Origin: Aquimarina aggregata
GTDB lineage: Bacteria > Bacteroidota > Bacteroidia > Flavobacteriales > Flavobacteriaceae
Reading direction: 5' to 3'
DNA length: 64,000 nucleotides
Assembly: GCF_001632745.1 (NCBI RefSeq)
Contig: NZ_LQRT01000035.1
Coordinates: forward strand, 248,001-312,000
Position 1 is the first letter of the stretch, and every line of letters starts with the position of its first letter. Both the position numbers and the translations under genes were made by a program. The notes beneath the pieces were generated by a model. The model was not told where the DNA came from. It saw nothing but the letters and a program-made list of their open reading frames with translations, and did not search any database. Shown piece by piece: positions 8,449 through 16,251 of the stretch.

Positions 8449-8871
8449 TTATTTAGTTAGCATACATTTCACAAGGATAACATCCATCAGATATCCTGTA
8501 CAAATTCCTTTTATAGTAATATTTTGATCTTTTTTCAAGACAGACCACTTAGAAGTTTCACTAGGTTCAAGATGGCATATTACTGTCCCAATGGCGCTGT
8601 CGGTACGTAAAACAACTATTCCTTTATTTTTTATAGAATCTAACTGAGCAATTTTACCCGTCACCTCAACTACTTTTTCTAAATACTTGGTGTTAGCTTC
8701 ATCTTCGTTATTTAAAAAGTCGTTCAACAACATACTAGACTCCAGAGATACATCTGGTGATATATCAAGAACACCCTCTGATGTTTTATTGAACATCGTT
8801 GTTGCAACATATATACCTATCAATCCAATACATAATAGGGGTACAAGAATTGTAATTCTTTTTTTATTCAT
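8449..8871 (-). CDS. OB-fold (tRNA_anti-like) exported protein (copy 1)
   Basis: A 140-residue protein with one N-terminal membrane or signal segment (residues 7-26, ITILVPLLCIGLIGIYVATT) and a C-terminal OB-fold of the tRNA_anti-like family: KVVEVTGKIAQLD, VICHLEPSE and ITIKGICTGYLMDVILVKC are its strands. Despite the family name, a periplasmic location makes nucleic-acid binding unlikely. It sits between the cytochrome and YceI genes. The paralogue at 10977-11402 has the matching IKIKGVCKGFLKDAVILNC. The two conserved cysteines (VICH/GIC and VKC) may be of structural or redox use. Confidence 0.75.
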   Translation of the reverse strand: MNKKRITILVPLLCIGLIGIYVATTMFNKTSEGVLDISPDVSLESSMLLNDFLNNEDEANTKYLEKVVEVTGKIAQLDSIKNKGIVVLRTDSAIGTVICHLEPSETSKWSVLKKDQNITIKGICTGYLMDVILVKCMLTK

Positions 8872-8884
8872 TGCAATATCTTTT

Positions 8885-9235
8885 TTAATTGTTTAATCCT
8901 CCGTTTTCCACCCAACAACGAATAGTTTCTATTTGTTCATTAGACAAGGATCCTCCTAATGGCATTCTTCGTGTGGTAACCTGATCTTTTACACGTTCTG
9001 CGTTTGCACTAATTCCTGCAAAGGTTCTTAAGTCGGGAGCTTGGTTACCCCCATGACAAGTGATACAATTATTATCAATAATTGGTTTAACTTGAGTGGC
9101 AAATGATATTGCAGGATCGCAAAGGTCAATTTCAATTGGTTCATCTTCATTTTCTACATTGTATTCACATGATGAAAATGCGATACAAATGCCAAAAACC
9201 ATGAGAGCATTTTTAATTTTCTGATTCGTATTCAT
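8885..9235 (-). CDS. Monohaem c-type cytochrome lipoprotein
   Basis: A 116-residue lipoprotein (lipobox cysteine at 23, IAFSSC) with one haem-binding motif CITCH at residues 57-61 and a likely distal Met at 91 (RRMPLGGSL). The pattern VKPIIDNNCITCHG...APDLRTF matches short planctomycete-type or cytochrome c-like domains common in Bacteroidota. It is the first gene of the operon containing an OB-fold protein, YceI, DUF5777 and a thioesterase, 13 bases before the OB gene. It points to an electron-transfer or redox step for the module. There is no cytochrome in the second copy of the module. Confidence 0.85.
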   Translation of the reverse strand: MNTNQKIKNALMVFGICIAFSSCEYNVENEDEPIEIDLCDPAISFATQVKPIIDNNCITCHGGNQAPDLRTFAGISANAERVKDQVTTRRMPLGGSLSNEQIETIRCWVENGGLNN

Positions 9236-9550
9236 GTTTAATTTTATTTGTTACTTGTTGAGACAAAGTAAGGCAGAATGGGAGGTTAGAATCAAAACAA
9301 AGTACATGAGAGGGAAAAAAACAGGCTTAAAAAGGAAATAATACGATTGAAATAAACTCGTTTTATGGATATTTAAGTTTTGTAGAATTTACAACCTTTA
9401 TAAAATCAGAATATTTTAATAGAAAAAAACAAGATGTGAATACAGATTACATAATCAGATTCGAAATGAGGTTCATATACCATTTTAAAAAAGCATATCG
9501 AGTTACTCAAAAAAAATAGAGAATCTAATTTAAAGTATTTATTAAAAATG
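9236..9550. other. Intergenic region, probable promoter of the cytochrome operon
   Basis: About 315 AT-rich bases between the cytochrome gene start and the end of the LytTR regulator gene. No ORF, RNA gene or strong repeat was seen. It must hold the promoter for the minus-strand operon, but no clear TAnnTTTG element was found. Confidence 0.4.
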
Positions 9551-9575
9551 AAAAAACGGCTTTAAAGATTAAGCC
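9551..9575 (-). terminator. Terminator overlapping the end of the LytTR gene
   Basis: On the minus strand GGCTT-loop-AAGCC is followed by GTTTTTT. The stem includes the stop codon region at 9562-9564, so the termination hairpin begins inside the coding sequence. Confidence 0.7.
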
Positions 9576-10677
9576 ATTGTTTAAATTCTGCAGCTTTATT
9601 TTTACTTATTATAATCTCTACTGCCGAATCAGGTTGTACCAGAATTTTAAGTTGGCTATTTCCATACTTAATAATTTTTTCTATTGCAGCAATACTAATT
9701 ATAAACTGTCTGTTAGCTCTAAAAAACAATGAAGCATCTAAACTCGTATAGATATCATCAAGACTACTATTACTAGTTGATTTTTTACCATTTGCACACA
9801 TCACGTGTGTAATGGTATTTTCTGTATAGATATATGCGATTTCATCAATAGAGACTGGTATCAATTCATGTCTTATATACGTTAGAATTCGTTTTTTACT
9901 TGCATCTGATAAAGGGTCCGATTGTTCTTCAATTGGATCGGGGTCTTTTACTACTTTTTGCTGATATGCAACAAGATCAGTATTTAACTTTGAAAGACTA
10001 ATCACTTCGGTCTCTAAACTTGTATTTTTTAATTCTAGTTGTTTTTCATAGTTACTACCAATCAAACGAACTGCTAAAAAGGAAGAGATAATAATGATCG
10101 CTCCCATAATAATAAAGATGATATAAAAATTTCTTCTTAGATTTTTTAATTGCCCATTCATTTTACTAACATTAACATGAGCGGCTACAATCCAATCAGA
10201 ATTTTTAACAGGAGACAAATGTATTACCTCAGACTCCATTTCATAATCACTAAGTCCTTTTTTAGTATCTTTTTTGTTAATCAATAAATCATACAGATCA
10301 TTAGAATTAATTTCTTCATCTAATGATGATAATAATGTTTGATTAGAGCTTATCTTCTGTCCAACTTTAGTGATATCCGGATGACAAATTTCTTTGCCTG
10401 ACCAATCAAAAAGGCATACAAATCCTGTTTCTGTGTTTGTGTTTTCAATAGTTTTTTGCACATTTTCTTTAACTTCCTTCTTATCCACTCCCCCCATAAG
10501 TTGAAAGCTTATCAGACTGGCAACTTCATTAGCCTCACGCTTACTGGATTCTATCTGAACTTCGATTTGCTGATTTGCACTTACTCTAATAAAATACTGT
10601 GTCCCCAAGGAGGCCATTATCAGAAAAATAATAGTGATAGAAATAAAGGTTAAGAAATATAATTTATCTTTTCTCAT
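9562..10677 (-). CDS. Membrane-bound Cache-sensor LytTR transcriptional regulator
   Basis: A 371-residue one-component-like regulator. Membrane segments at about 8-28 and 184-206 enclose a periplasmic region of about 155 residues with Cache-type features (CLFDWSGKEICHPD, SDWIVAAHVNVSKM). A coiled coil (210-245) leads to a C-terminal LytTR DNA-binding domain (about 262-370: ISIDEIAYIYTE, FFRANRQFIISI, IISKNKAAEFKQWL). It has no receiver or kinase domain, so the signal may pass directly across the membrane. It lies between two divergent YceI/OB/DUF5777 modules and is the obvious candidate to control both. The ligand is unknown. Confidence 0.85.
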   Translation of the reverse strand: MRKDKLYFLTFISITIIFLIMASLGTQYFIRVSANQQIEVQIESSKREANEVASLISFQLMGGVDKKEVKENVQKTIENTNTETGFVCLFDWSGKEICHPDITKVGQKISSNQTLLSSLDEEINSNDLYDLLINKKDTKKGLSDYEMESEVIHLSPVKNSDWIVAAHVNVSKMNGQLKNLRRNFYIIFIIMGAIIIISSFLAVRLIGSNYEKQLELKNTSLETEVISLSKLNTDLVAYQQKVVKDPDPIEEQSDPLSDASKKRILTYIRHELIPVSIDEIAYIYTENTITHVMCANGKKSTSNSSLDDIYTSLDASLFFRANRQFIISIAAIEKIIKYGNSQLKILVQPDSAVEIIISKNKAAEFKQWLNL

Positions 10678-10915
10678 CGATATAATATGCTAATCAAAAA
10701 ATTATTACCGTACTTTAAGAATTAGTGCACTCTAGCTTACCTATTCAAAAAACGAAAATACTGTAAATTTCTTGCTATTCTATATGGCACTAAAATAATG
10801 ATAAATAATTCAATTAAAATATTTCCTTTTCAACCTCAATTTTTTCACTCTAACATATATTTTTTATGTCTTGCTAAACTAAGGTTGTTCTTTTGTGTAA
10901 TAAAATTTTAAATTG

Positions 10916-10942
10916 CAGATATATCTATTAGGTATATCTGCG
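10916..10942. promoter_or_regulatory. Inverted repeat upstream of module copy 2
   Basis: GCAGATATA and its exact complement TATATCTGC (9-bp arms, 9-base spacer) end 34 bases before the OB-fold gene start at 10977, in the 299-bp region shared with the regulator gene. It is a candidate operator, perhaps for the LytTR protein. No equal copy was seen upstream of the cytochrome operon. Confidence 0.4.
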
Positions 10943-10976
10943 GGTATTGAAAATAATATAATTTTCTAATCTATAA

Positions 10977-11402
10977 ATGAATAAAAAAGGTAAAATAGTT
11001 TTTTTTGCTATAGTAACGGTAGTTTGGATATTCGCAATTTTTTATGCTAAGTATCGAGATCCTGCTTATACTAATATTGATCTAGCGACTACAGAATTAA
11101 AGGTGAGCTCTGAAGATTTAGTAAGCTTATTCTTGAATAATGAAAAATTAGCTACAGACACCTATGCGGGAAAAATTATTGAGATTGATGGAATTGTAAA
11201 GGACATTACTTTTTTAAATAACCGAAATACAGTATTATTGTCCAGCAAAGTTTGGTCTTCAAATGTAATTTGTGATATGAGAATTGATCAAGTTAAAATT
11301 GTAGAACAACTTAAAGTAGGTCAAAAAATAAAAATAAAAGGAGTCTGCAAGGGCTTTCTTAAAGATGCTGTAATATTAAATTGCAAACTAATCAATGAAT
11401 AA
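10977..11402 (+). CDS. OB-fold (tRNA_anti-like) exported protein (copy 2)
   Basis: A 141-residue paralogue of the protein at 8449-8871. It has an N-terminal membrane or signal segment (VFFAIVTVVWIFAIFYA) and an OB-fold C-terminal domain with DLVSLFLNNEKLA, KIIEIDGIVKDI and IKIKGVCKGFLKDAVILNC. The stop overlaps the start of the YceI gene by eight bases, indicating translational coupling. The gene heads the plus-strand copy of the module and is transcribed away from the LytTR regulator gene. Sequence divergence from copy 1 is substantial, so this is an old duplication or a second acquisition. Confidence 0.75.
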   Translation: MNKKGKIVFFAIVTVVWIFAIFYAKYRDPAYTNIDLATTELKVSSEDLVSLFLNNEKLATDTYAGKIIEIDGIVKDITFLNNRNTVLLSSKVWSSNVICDMRIDQVKIVEQLKVGQKIKIKGVCKGFLKDAVILNCKLINE

Positions 11403-11943
11403 AATTATTCTTTTACTGTTTTTTTTGACAAATTTTGCTGGTATTGATGTAAAGCAAGATCAAATCATAGCGCGACAAGGTCAAATTTCTTTCTTTTCAT
11501 ATACTTCTGTCGAAAATATTGAAGCCAGAAACAATCAAGTTCTTAGCATTATTGACCTATCAAAAAATGAAATCGCTATAAGTATGCTCATGCAAGCATT
11601 TGTATTTAAAAAATCATTAATGCATGAACACTTTAATGAAAGTTATATTGAATCAGATATTCATCCAAAAGCAACTTTTAAAGGTTCGATTATAGATTTT
11701 GACCCACTTCTTGAGGGAGAACAAACTAAAATGATTAAAGGTTTCTTAGAAATACATGGGATCTCTAAAGAAGTTGAAATAAAAACGACCATCCAAAATA
11801 CAAATGGGACTTATGCATTAGCTGGTGAATTTGAAGTTGCAGTAAAAGATTTCGATATCAAGATTCCTCCTGTTTTAACCAGTAATATTGCCAAGACTAT
11901 TTCAATAACATTTAGATTTGAATATCAACCTTATGAAAAATAA
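11395..11943 (+). CDS. YceI family protein (copy 2)
   Basis: A 182-residue YceI protein with a signal sequence (MNKIILLLFFLTNFAGIDV). Family motifs are GQISFFSYTSVENIEARN, HFNESYIESDIHPKATFKG and MIKGFLEIHGISKEVEI. The ATG overlaps the OB-fold gene stop (ATGAATAA), and its own end overlaps the next gene, so the three genes are translationally coupled. It is a paralogue of 7883-8425. YceI proteins carry isoprenoid-like ligands in the periplasm; the specific ligand is not readable. Confidence 0.88.
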   Translation: MNKIILLLFFLTNFAGIDVKQDQIIARQGQISFFSYTSVENIEARNNQVLSIIDLSKNEIAISMLMQAFVFKKSLMHEHFNESYIESDIHPKATFKGSIIDFDPLLEGEQTKMIKGFLEIHGISKEVEIKTTIQNTNGTYALAGEFEVAVKDFDIKIPPVLTSNIAKTISITFRFEYQPYEK

Positions 11944-12856
11944 TGCTCATTTTCTTTTCTGTTTTTTTATATTGATTGGATTCAACACTTCAATATATGC
12001 GCAAGATCTACTGGAAACCTTAGACAAAGAGTTTCCTGACACACCTAAATATGAAATGTCTACCTTTAAAACTACACGTATTGCTATTGGGCATTCTATA
12101 GAAAATCGTAAAAAAGGAGTCTTAGAAATACGCACCATGAGCAGATTTTGGGATATCCCGAATAATGACGCTGGTCAAAGTTTCTTTGTGGATAAAATAA
12201 GTACTCGAGTTTCTTTAGAATATGGAATTACAGACAATTTAACTTTTGGAGCAGGTGGTACTACATTTGATGGTATTTTTGATGGATTCTTAAAATATAA
12301 ACTCGTTCGTCAACAAAAGGACACTAGAAAATCTCCTTTTAGCGTTACCCTTTTTCAAAATGCATCGTATCGTAGTAAGCGTTTTAGAAGCATATTTACA
12401 AACATTAATAAAACAGAAGAGTTTTCTGATAAACTAGCATTTACAAGTCAACTATTAATTGCTCATAAGTTTAATCCAAAGTTCTCTGCGCAAATAGCAC
12501 CAACTTTTGTTCATAGAAGTTCTTCTGCTTTTGGTGAAGACCCAAATAATCAATTTGCTGTTGGTATAGGTGCTCGTCATAAATTAGGAGGTCACGTGTC
12601 TATAGTTTCTGAATATTATTATCTTATTAATCCATTAAAATCTATTGATACCTACGATGCCTTTGCTCTAGGAATAAACTGGGAATTGAGTGATGTTATG
12701 TTACAATTTCATATGACAAATGCAAGAAGTATTGTTGAAGATGCTTTTATTACGCAAACTCGTAACAACTTTAATTTTAATGATGGAAATTTTCATTTTG
12801 GATTTAATGCCACCTTTATCTTACATTTCAAGAATAAATTAAAAGAGAATCACTAA
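11933..12856 (+). CDS. DUF5777 family outer-membrane beta-barrel protein (copy 2)
   Basis: A paralogue of 6990-7877 with the same DLLETLDKEFPDTPKY opening of the mature part and GHSIENRKKG motif. ATG 11933 (MKNNAHFLFCFFILIGFN...YAQ) gives a good signal peptide and an 11-base overlap with the YceI stop; ATG 11918 would add five residues. Strands such as RVSLEYGITDNLTFGAG and GHVSIVSEYYYLINPL support a barrel. The C terminus (HFGFNATFILHFKNK) ends in an aromatic strand. No thioesterase gene follows in this copy. Function unknown. Confidence 0.8.
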   Translation: MKNNAHFLFCFFILIGFNTSIYAQDLLETLDKEFPDTPKYEMSTFKTTRIAIGHSIENRKKGVLEIRTMSRFWDIPNNDAGQSFFVDKISTRVSLEYGITDNLTFGAGGTTFDGIFDGFLKYKLVRQQKDTRKSPFSVTLFQNASYRSKRFRSIFTNINKTEEFSDKLAFTSQLLIAHKFNPKFSAQIAPTFVHRSSSAFGEDPNNQFAVGIGARHKLGGHVSIVSEYYYLINPLKSIDTYDAFALGINWELSDVMLQFHMTNARSIVEDAFITQTRNNFNFNDGNFHFGFNATFILHFKNKLKENH

Positions 12857-12892
12857 AATCACATCCTAACGTAATCCTTAGTACATACATAA

Positions 12893-13720
12893 TTATTCAG
12901 TAACTAATGCTATAATTCTTAAGGGTCCACCACTACCCCCTTTAATTTTCATGGGTAGGGCAATAATCTCAAAACCTGTTGCAGGTAATACATCAAGGTT
13001 TGTTACATTTTCAAAAGCAGGAATATTTTGGGAGAGTAATACTACATGAATTTTAAAAAATTGCGATTGACCGTAGTCAATACTAGGAGTATCAATTCCT
13101 ATAGCATTGATAGTACGGTTTTTGATTAACCATTCTGCTGCCTCTGGAGCAAGTCCTGGAAAATGTAAATCTTTAAGAGCTTCTTCCCCACGTTCATTTG
13201 TTCCTAGATATTTTAATTTATCTGGATAATACTTAGAAAAACCAGTAGCTAATAAGACAATGCTTCCTTCAGGAATTTTTATTTGTTCTCTTTTCTCCCA
13301 TTCTTTAAAATCCTCTATACTTATTTGGTAATCCGGATCCAGTAACGCCTTTGCAGAAACATCTATTTTAATTGCTTTTCCTATTAATTTTTCAAGAGGT
13401 ATTTGGTCAACTGTTTGTCCTGTTTTTGAGAAATGAATCGGGGCATCAATATGGGTCCCACCATGTTCTGCTGTAGTAAAATTATTTGCCGAATAATAAT
13501 ACCCTTTTTCTGTTTCTCCTTTATATACCGTATCCAATTCAAATTCTTTTGCTGTGACCCAATATATGGTTTCATCAGAAAAAGAATGTGATAAGTCTAC
13601 TATCTTTTGTTGTTTTGTAGATGTAGCTGAGGCTTTTTTCGGTTTTTCGGTTTTATGCGCACATCCTAAGCAAAATAAGATAAATATTACACGAATAAAT
13701 AAACTAAGTTTTATATTCAT
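12893..13720 (-). CDS. Cyclase/kynurenine formamidase-like lipoprotein
   Basis: A member of the cyclase family (PF04199) with the metal-binding signature HGGTHIDAPIHF and the later IGIDTPSIDYGQ segment. The preferred start is ATG 13720, which gives a lipoprotein signal (MNIKLSLFIRVIFILFCLGC); the upstream ATG at 13762 adds 14 residues and overlaps the VOC gene stop. Family enzymes hydrolyse N-formylkynurenine or related amides and lactones with a bound metal. The export signal makes a classical tryptophan catabolic role less likely. It is the second gene after the VOC gene on the minus strand. Confidence 0.82.
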   Translation of the reverse strand: MNIKLSLFIRVIFILFCLGCAHKTEKPKKASATSTKQQKIVDLSHSFSDETIYWVTAKEFELDTVYKGETEKGYYYSANNFTTAEHGGTHIDAPIHFSKTGQTVDQIPLEKLIGKAIKIDVSAKALLDPDYQISIEDFKEWEKREQIKIPEGSIVLLATGFSKYYPDKLKYLGTNERGEEALKDLHFPGLAPEAAEWLIKNRTINAIGIDTPSIDYGQSQFFKIHVVLLSQNIPAFENVTNLDVLPATGFEIIALPMKIKGGSGGPLRIIALVTE

Positions 13721-13754
13721 AACGAGTAGGTTTTTATGGTATAACATCACCGTA

Positions 13755-14135
13755 TTAGACATGTTGATCTATTAATATAGGGTTTCCATCTGGATCTAAA
13801 ATCATCATACTACCGGGTCCATTTGTACTTTCATCAACTTCTGTTTCCAGCTTAACTCCATTATTCTTAAGTTGCTTTTGAATATCTCTAATATCATCAA
13901 ATGATTGTATCTTATTTGCGTTCTCATCCCAACCTGGATTAAAAGTCAAGATATTATCTTCAAACATTCCTTGAAACAATCCTATAAGTGAATTTTCATT
14001 TTTCATAATAAGATATTTTCGCTCAATATCTCCTGCAAATACAGTAAAGCCAAGATTTTCATAAAACTCCTTTGAAATCTTAATATCCTTTACATTTAGA
14101 CTAATCGAAAATGCTCCTAATTTCATATCGTTCAT
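13755..14135 (-). CDS. VOC (glyoxalase/bleomycin resistance) family protein
   Basis: A 126-residue protein with the two beta-alpha-beta-beta-beta halves of the VOC fold: MKLGAFSISLNVKDIKISKEFYENLGF at the start and SMMILDPDGNPILIDQH at the end. The C-terminal metal-ligand region (DPDGNPILIDQH) is typical of uncharacterised VOC proteins in which the last ligand is variable. It lies just upstream of the cyclase gene. Substrate unknown; it could be a lyase, dioxygenase-like enzyme or drug-binding protein. Confidence 0.85.
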   Translation of the reverse strand: MNDMKLGAFSISLNVKDIKISKEFYENLGFTVFAGDIERKYLIMKNENSLIGLFQGMFEDNILTFNPGWDENANKIQSFDDIRDIQKQLKNNGVKLETEVDESTNGPGSMMILDPDGNPILIDQHV

Positions 14136-14573
14136 TATTAATGATTTGTAAACATATTATATAATGTGGATAAATACGTATCCTTTCTACTCTAAACAGC
14201 TTAAAACTAAAGCTATCTAATGCATAAGATATAAAAATGAAGAATAATAATATATCAAAACACAAATAAAAATAGGGTGTTATAGCATTTAATTGTTGTA
14301 TACATATAGCGATTAAAAAACTGAAGTAATTTAAAAAAGGGAAACAATACTATATTAACATTGAAAAGCTAACAGAAATCTACATCGTTTATAAAGGGTT
14401 ATTAAACAAATATGTAATTTTCACAAACAAATCATAAGCTTTTCTAATAGGTGAATAGTTATTTACATTATGACTTAAGTAGGTTTATTCTTAAAATACA
14501 ATATTTTCATTAATGAAAAAGTTATGATATACTTATAATTTGTATTTTTAATACTAAAACCTCTTAAATACTA
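14136..14573. other. Divergent intergenic region
   Basis: About 440 AT-rich bases between the VOC gene and the sigma-factor gene. It should hold divergent promoters. A TATAAT-like stretch occurs about 40 bases before the sigma-factor start. No ORF, RNA gene or strong inverted repeat was seen. Confidence 0.4.
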
Positions 14574-15092
14574 ATGGCCACCCCTAAAAGCAATGTATGC
14601 GATGAAAAAATATTTAGAATAGTTTTTGACGAATATTCACAATTGATACGCAATTTTATTTACTATAAATGTGGCGATATAGATCAAGCCGAGGACCTAA
14701 CTCAAGATGCTTTTGTAAAACTTTGGAAAAATTGCAAAAATGTACCCTTTGAAAAAGCTAAGTCTTTTGTAATGAAAGTTGCACAAAACTCCTTTTTTAA
14801 TACGCTTAAACATAAAAAAGTTGTTCTAAATTATAATGAACAAAAATTAGAAAACACTATTGAGCATGAGAATCCAGAATTTATATTAGAAAAAAAAGAG
14901 TTTCTTATTAGACTGCAAAATAGTATAAGTAATCTACCTGAAAAAGAAAGGGAAGTTTTTTTATTAAGTAGAAAAGATAAAAAAACGTATAAGGAAATTG
15001 CAGAAATTATTGGTTTAACACAAAAAGCTGTAGAGCGTAGAATGCATTTGGCATTAAAAAAATTAAAAGAAGAACTTGGGGCAAGCATATAA
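14574..15092 (+). CDS. ECF RNA polymerase sigma factor (FecI-like)
   Basis: A 172-residue sigma-70 family protein. Region 2 is seen at about 18-60 (FDEYSQLIRNFIYYK ... DQAEDLTQDAFVKLWK) and region 4 at about 115-165 (LPEKEREVFLLSRKDKKTYKEIAEIIGLTQKAVERRM). The order sigma factor, FecR-type anti-sigma factor, TonB-dependent receptor with STN domain is the classic trans-envelope signalling arrangement. The anti-sigma gene begins 11 bases after its stop. It should direct transcription of the receptor operon when the receptor binds its ligand. Confidence 0.93.
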   Translation: MATPKSNVCDEKIFRIVFDEYSQLIRNFIYYKCGDIDQAEDLTQDAFVKLWKNCKNVPFEKAKSFVMKVAQNSFFNTLKHKKVVLNYNEQKLENTIEHENPEFILEKKEFLIRLQNSISNLPEKEREVFLLSRKDKKTYKEIAEIIGLTQKAVERRMHLALKKLKEELGASI

Positions 15093-15103
15093 ACGAATTA
15101 GTA

Positions 15104-15997
15104 ATGGATGATTTTTTAGCAAAATGGGCAAGCGGAGATATATCTGAAGAGGAAAAAGAAAAGTTTCGTCAAAGTAAAGATTATGATCTTTACAAATCTA
15201 TATTAGAGGGGACAGAGTTCTTGGACTTACCAGACTACAATAAAGACCAATCATTTACTAAAGTTCAAGAAAAAATAGCTAAAGTCCCAAAAGTAATTTC
15301 TTTGATTCCTAAATGGCTATATTTCGCAGCAGCATCTATCGCTCTTTTAATCGGGTTTAATGTCTTTTTTAAGGCTTCAACAACTCATACATCTGGTTAT
15401 GGTGAACAAGTAAGTTTTAGTTTACCTGATGATTCTGAAGTAATTTTAAACGCAAATTCAAGCATAACATATAGCACAAATAGTTGGCAAGATGAACGGT
15501 CCCTTGCTTTAAACGGAGAAGCCTATTTTAAGGTAAACAAAGGTTCTACATTTACTGTAAAGACGGCTAATGGTGAGGTAAGTGTTTTGGGAACTCAATT
15601 TTCGGTAAACGCAAACAAAACTACTTTTGAAGTCCAATGCTTTGAAGGAAAAGTTCGTGCTAAAAAAGGAGAACTCTCAAAAGTAATTTCTAAAGGACAG
15701 GCTGTTAGAGCACATAATAATAATTTTGAGCATTGGAAACTTAACCAAAATAGTCCTTCATGGTTAGGAGACGAAAGTACATTTGATAATGTTCCTTTAC
15801 AACAAGTGATTTTAGCCTTAGAAAATCAATACCACATTGATATTATAAGTGATCATATAAATAGTGACATCAGATTTACTGGTTTTTTTACTCACAGCAA
15901 TCTTGAAATTGCACTAAAAACAGTATTCGAAACACTAGAAATAGAATACACATTTAAGAATAAAGAAACCCTAGTATTGCTTACGAATAACAAATAA
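15104..15997 (+). CDS. FecR family anti-sigma factor
   Basis: A 297-residue inner-membrane protein. A cytoplasmic N-terminal part (1-68) is followed by one membrane segment (about 69-87, WLYFAAASIALLIGFNVF), then the FecR beta-domain (about 98-190: YGEQVSFSLPDDSEVILNANSSITYS, GEAYFKV, GTQFSVNA) and a C-terminal DUF4974 domain (about 220-295, STFDNVPLQQVILALENQYHIDI) that contacts the STN domain of the receptor. It sits between the sigma-factor and receptor genes. Confidence 0.92.
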   Translation: MDDFLAKWASGDISEEEKEKFRQSKDYDLYKSILEGTEFLDLPDYNKDQSFTKVQEKIAKVPKVISLIPKWLYFAAASIALLIGFNVFFKASTTHTSGYGEQVSFSLPDDSEVILNANSSITYSTNSWQDERSLALNGEAYFKVNKGSTFTVKTANGEVSVLGTQFSVNANKTTFEVQCFEGKVRAKKGELSKVISKGQAVRAHNNNFEHWKLNQNSPSWLGDESTFDNVPLQQVILALENQYHIDIISDHINSDIRFTGFFTHSNLEIALKTVFETLEIEYTFKNKETLVLLTNNK

Positions 15998-16251
15998 TTT
16001 AGTCTATAAAAATAGTATTCGTTTGAATTTTTAAACTCGTTTTCACATCTCGACTAAATTTAAACCCTGACCAAATAACATTTTTAAAAATCAAATAAAA
16101 TCTTTCAATTAAAGAAGGACAATAAATTATAGTAACAAAAGTTAATTTATTATCTTTATTTGACATTGAGAACTTCTTCAAAAGGTATCTATTTTCAATA
16201 TAAAACACTAAGGTCTTAAATTACTCTAAAAATGCTAACCCCCATACAATT

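Noticed and set aside
15999..16208. Minus-strand 69-codon frame between the anti-sigma and receptor genes
   Set aside because: It lies in an AT-rich gap within the sigma/FecR/receptor operon, begins near the receptor start and has no recognisable features.
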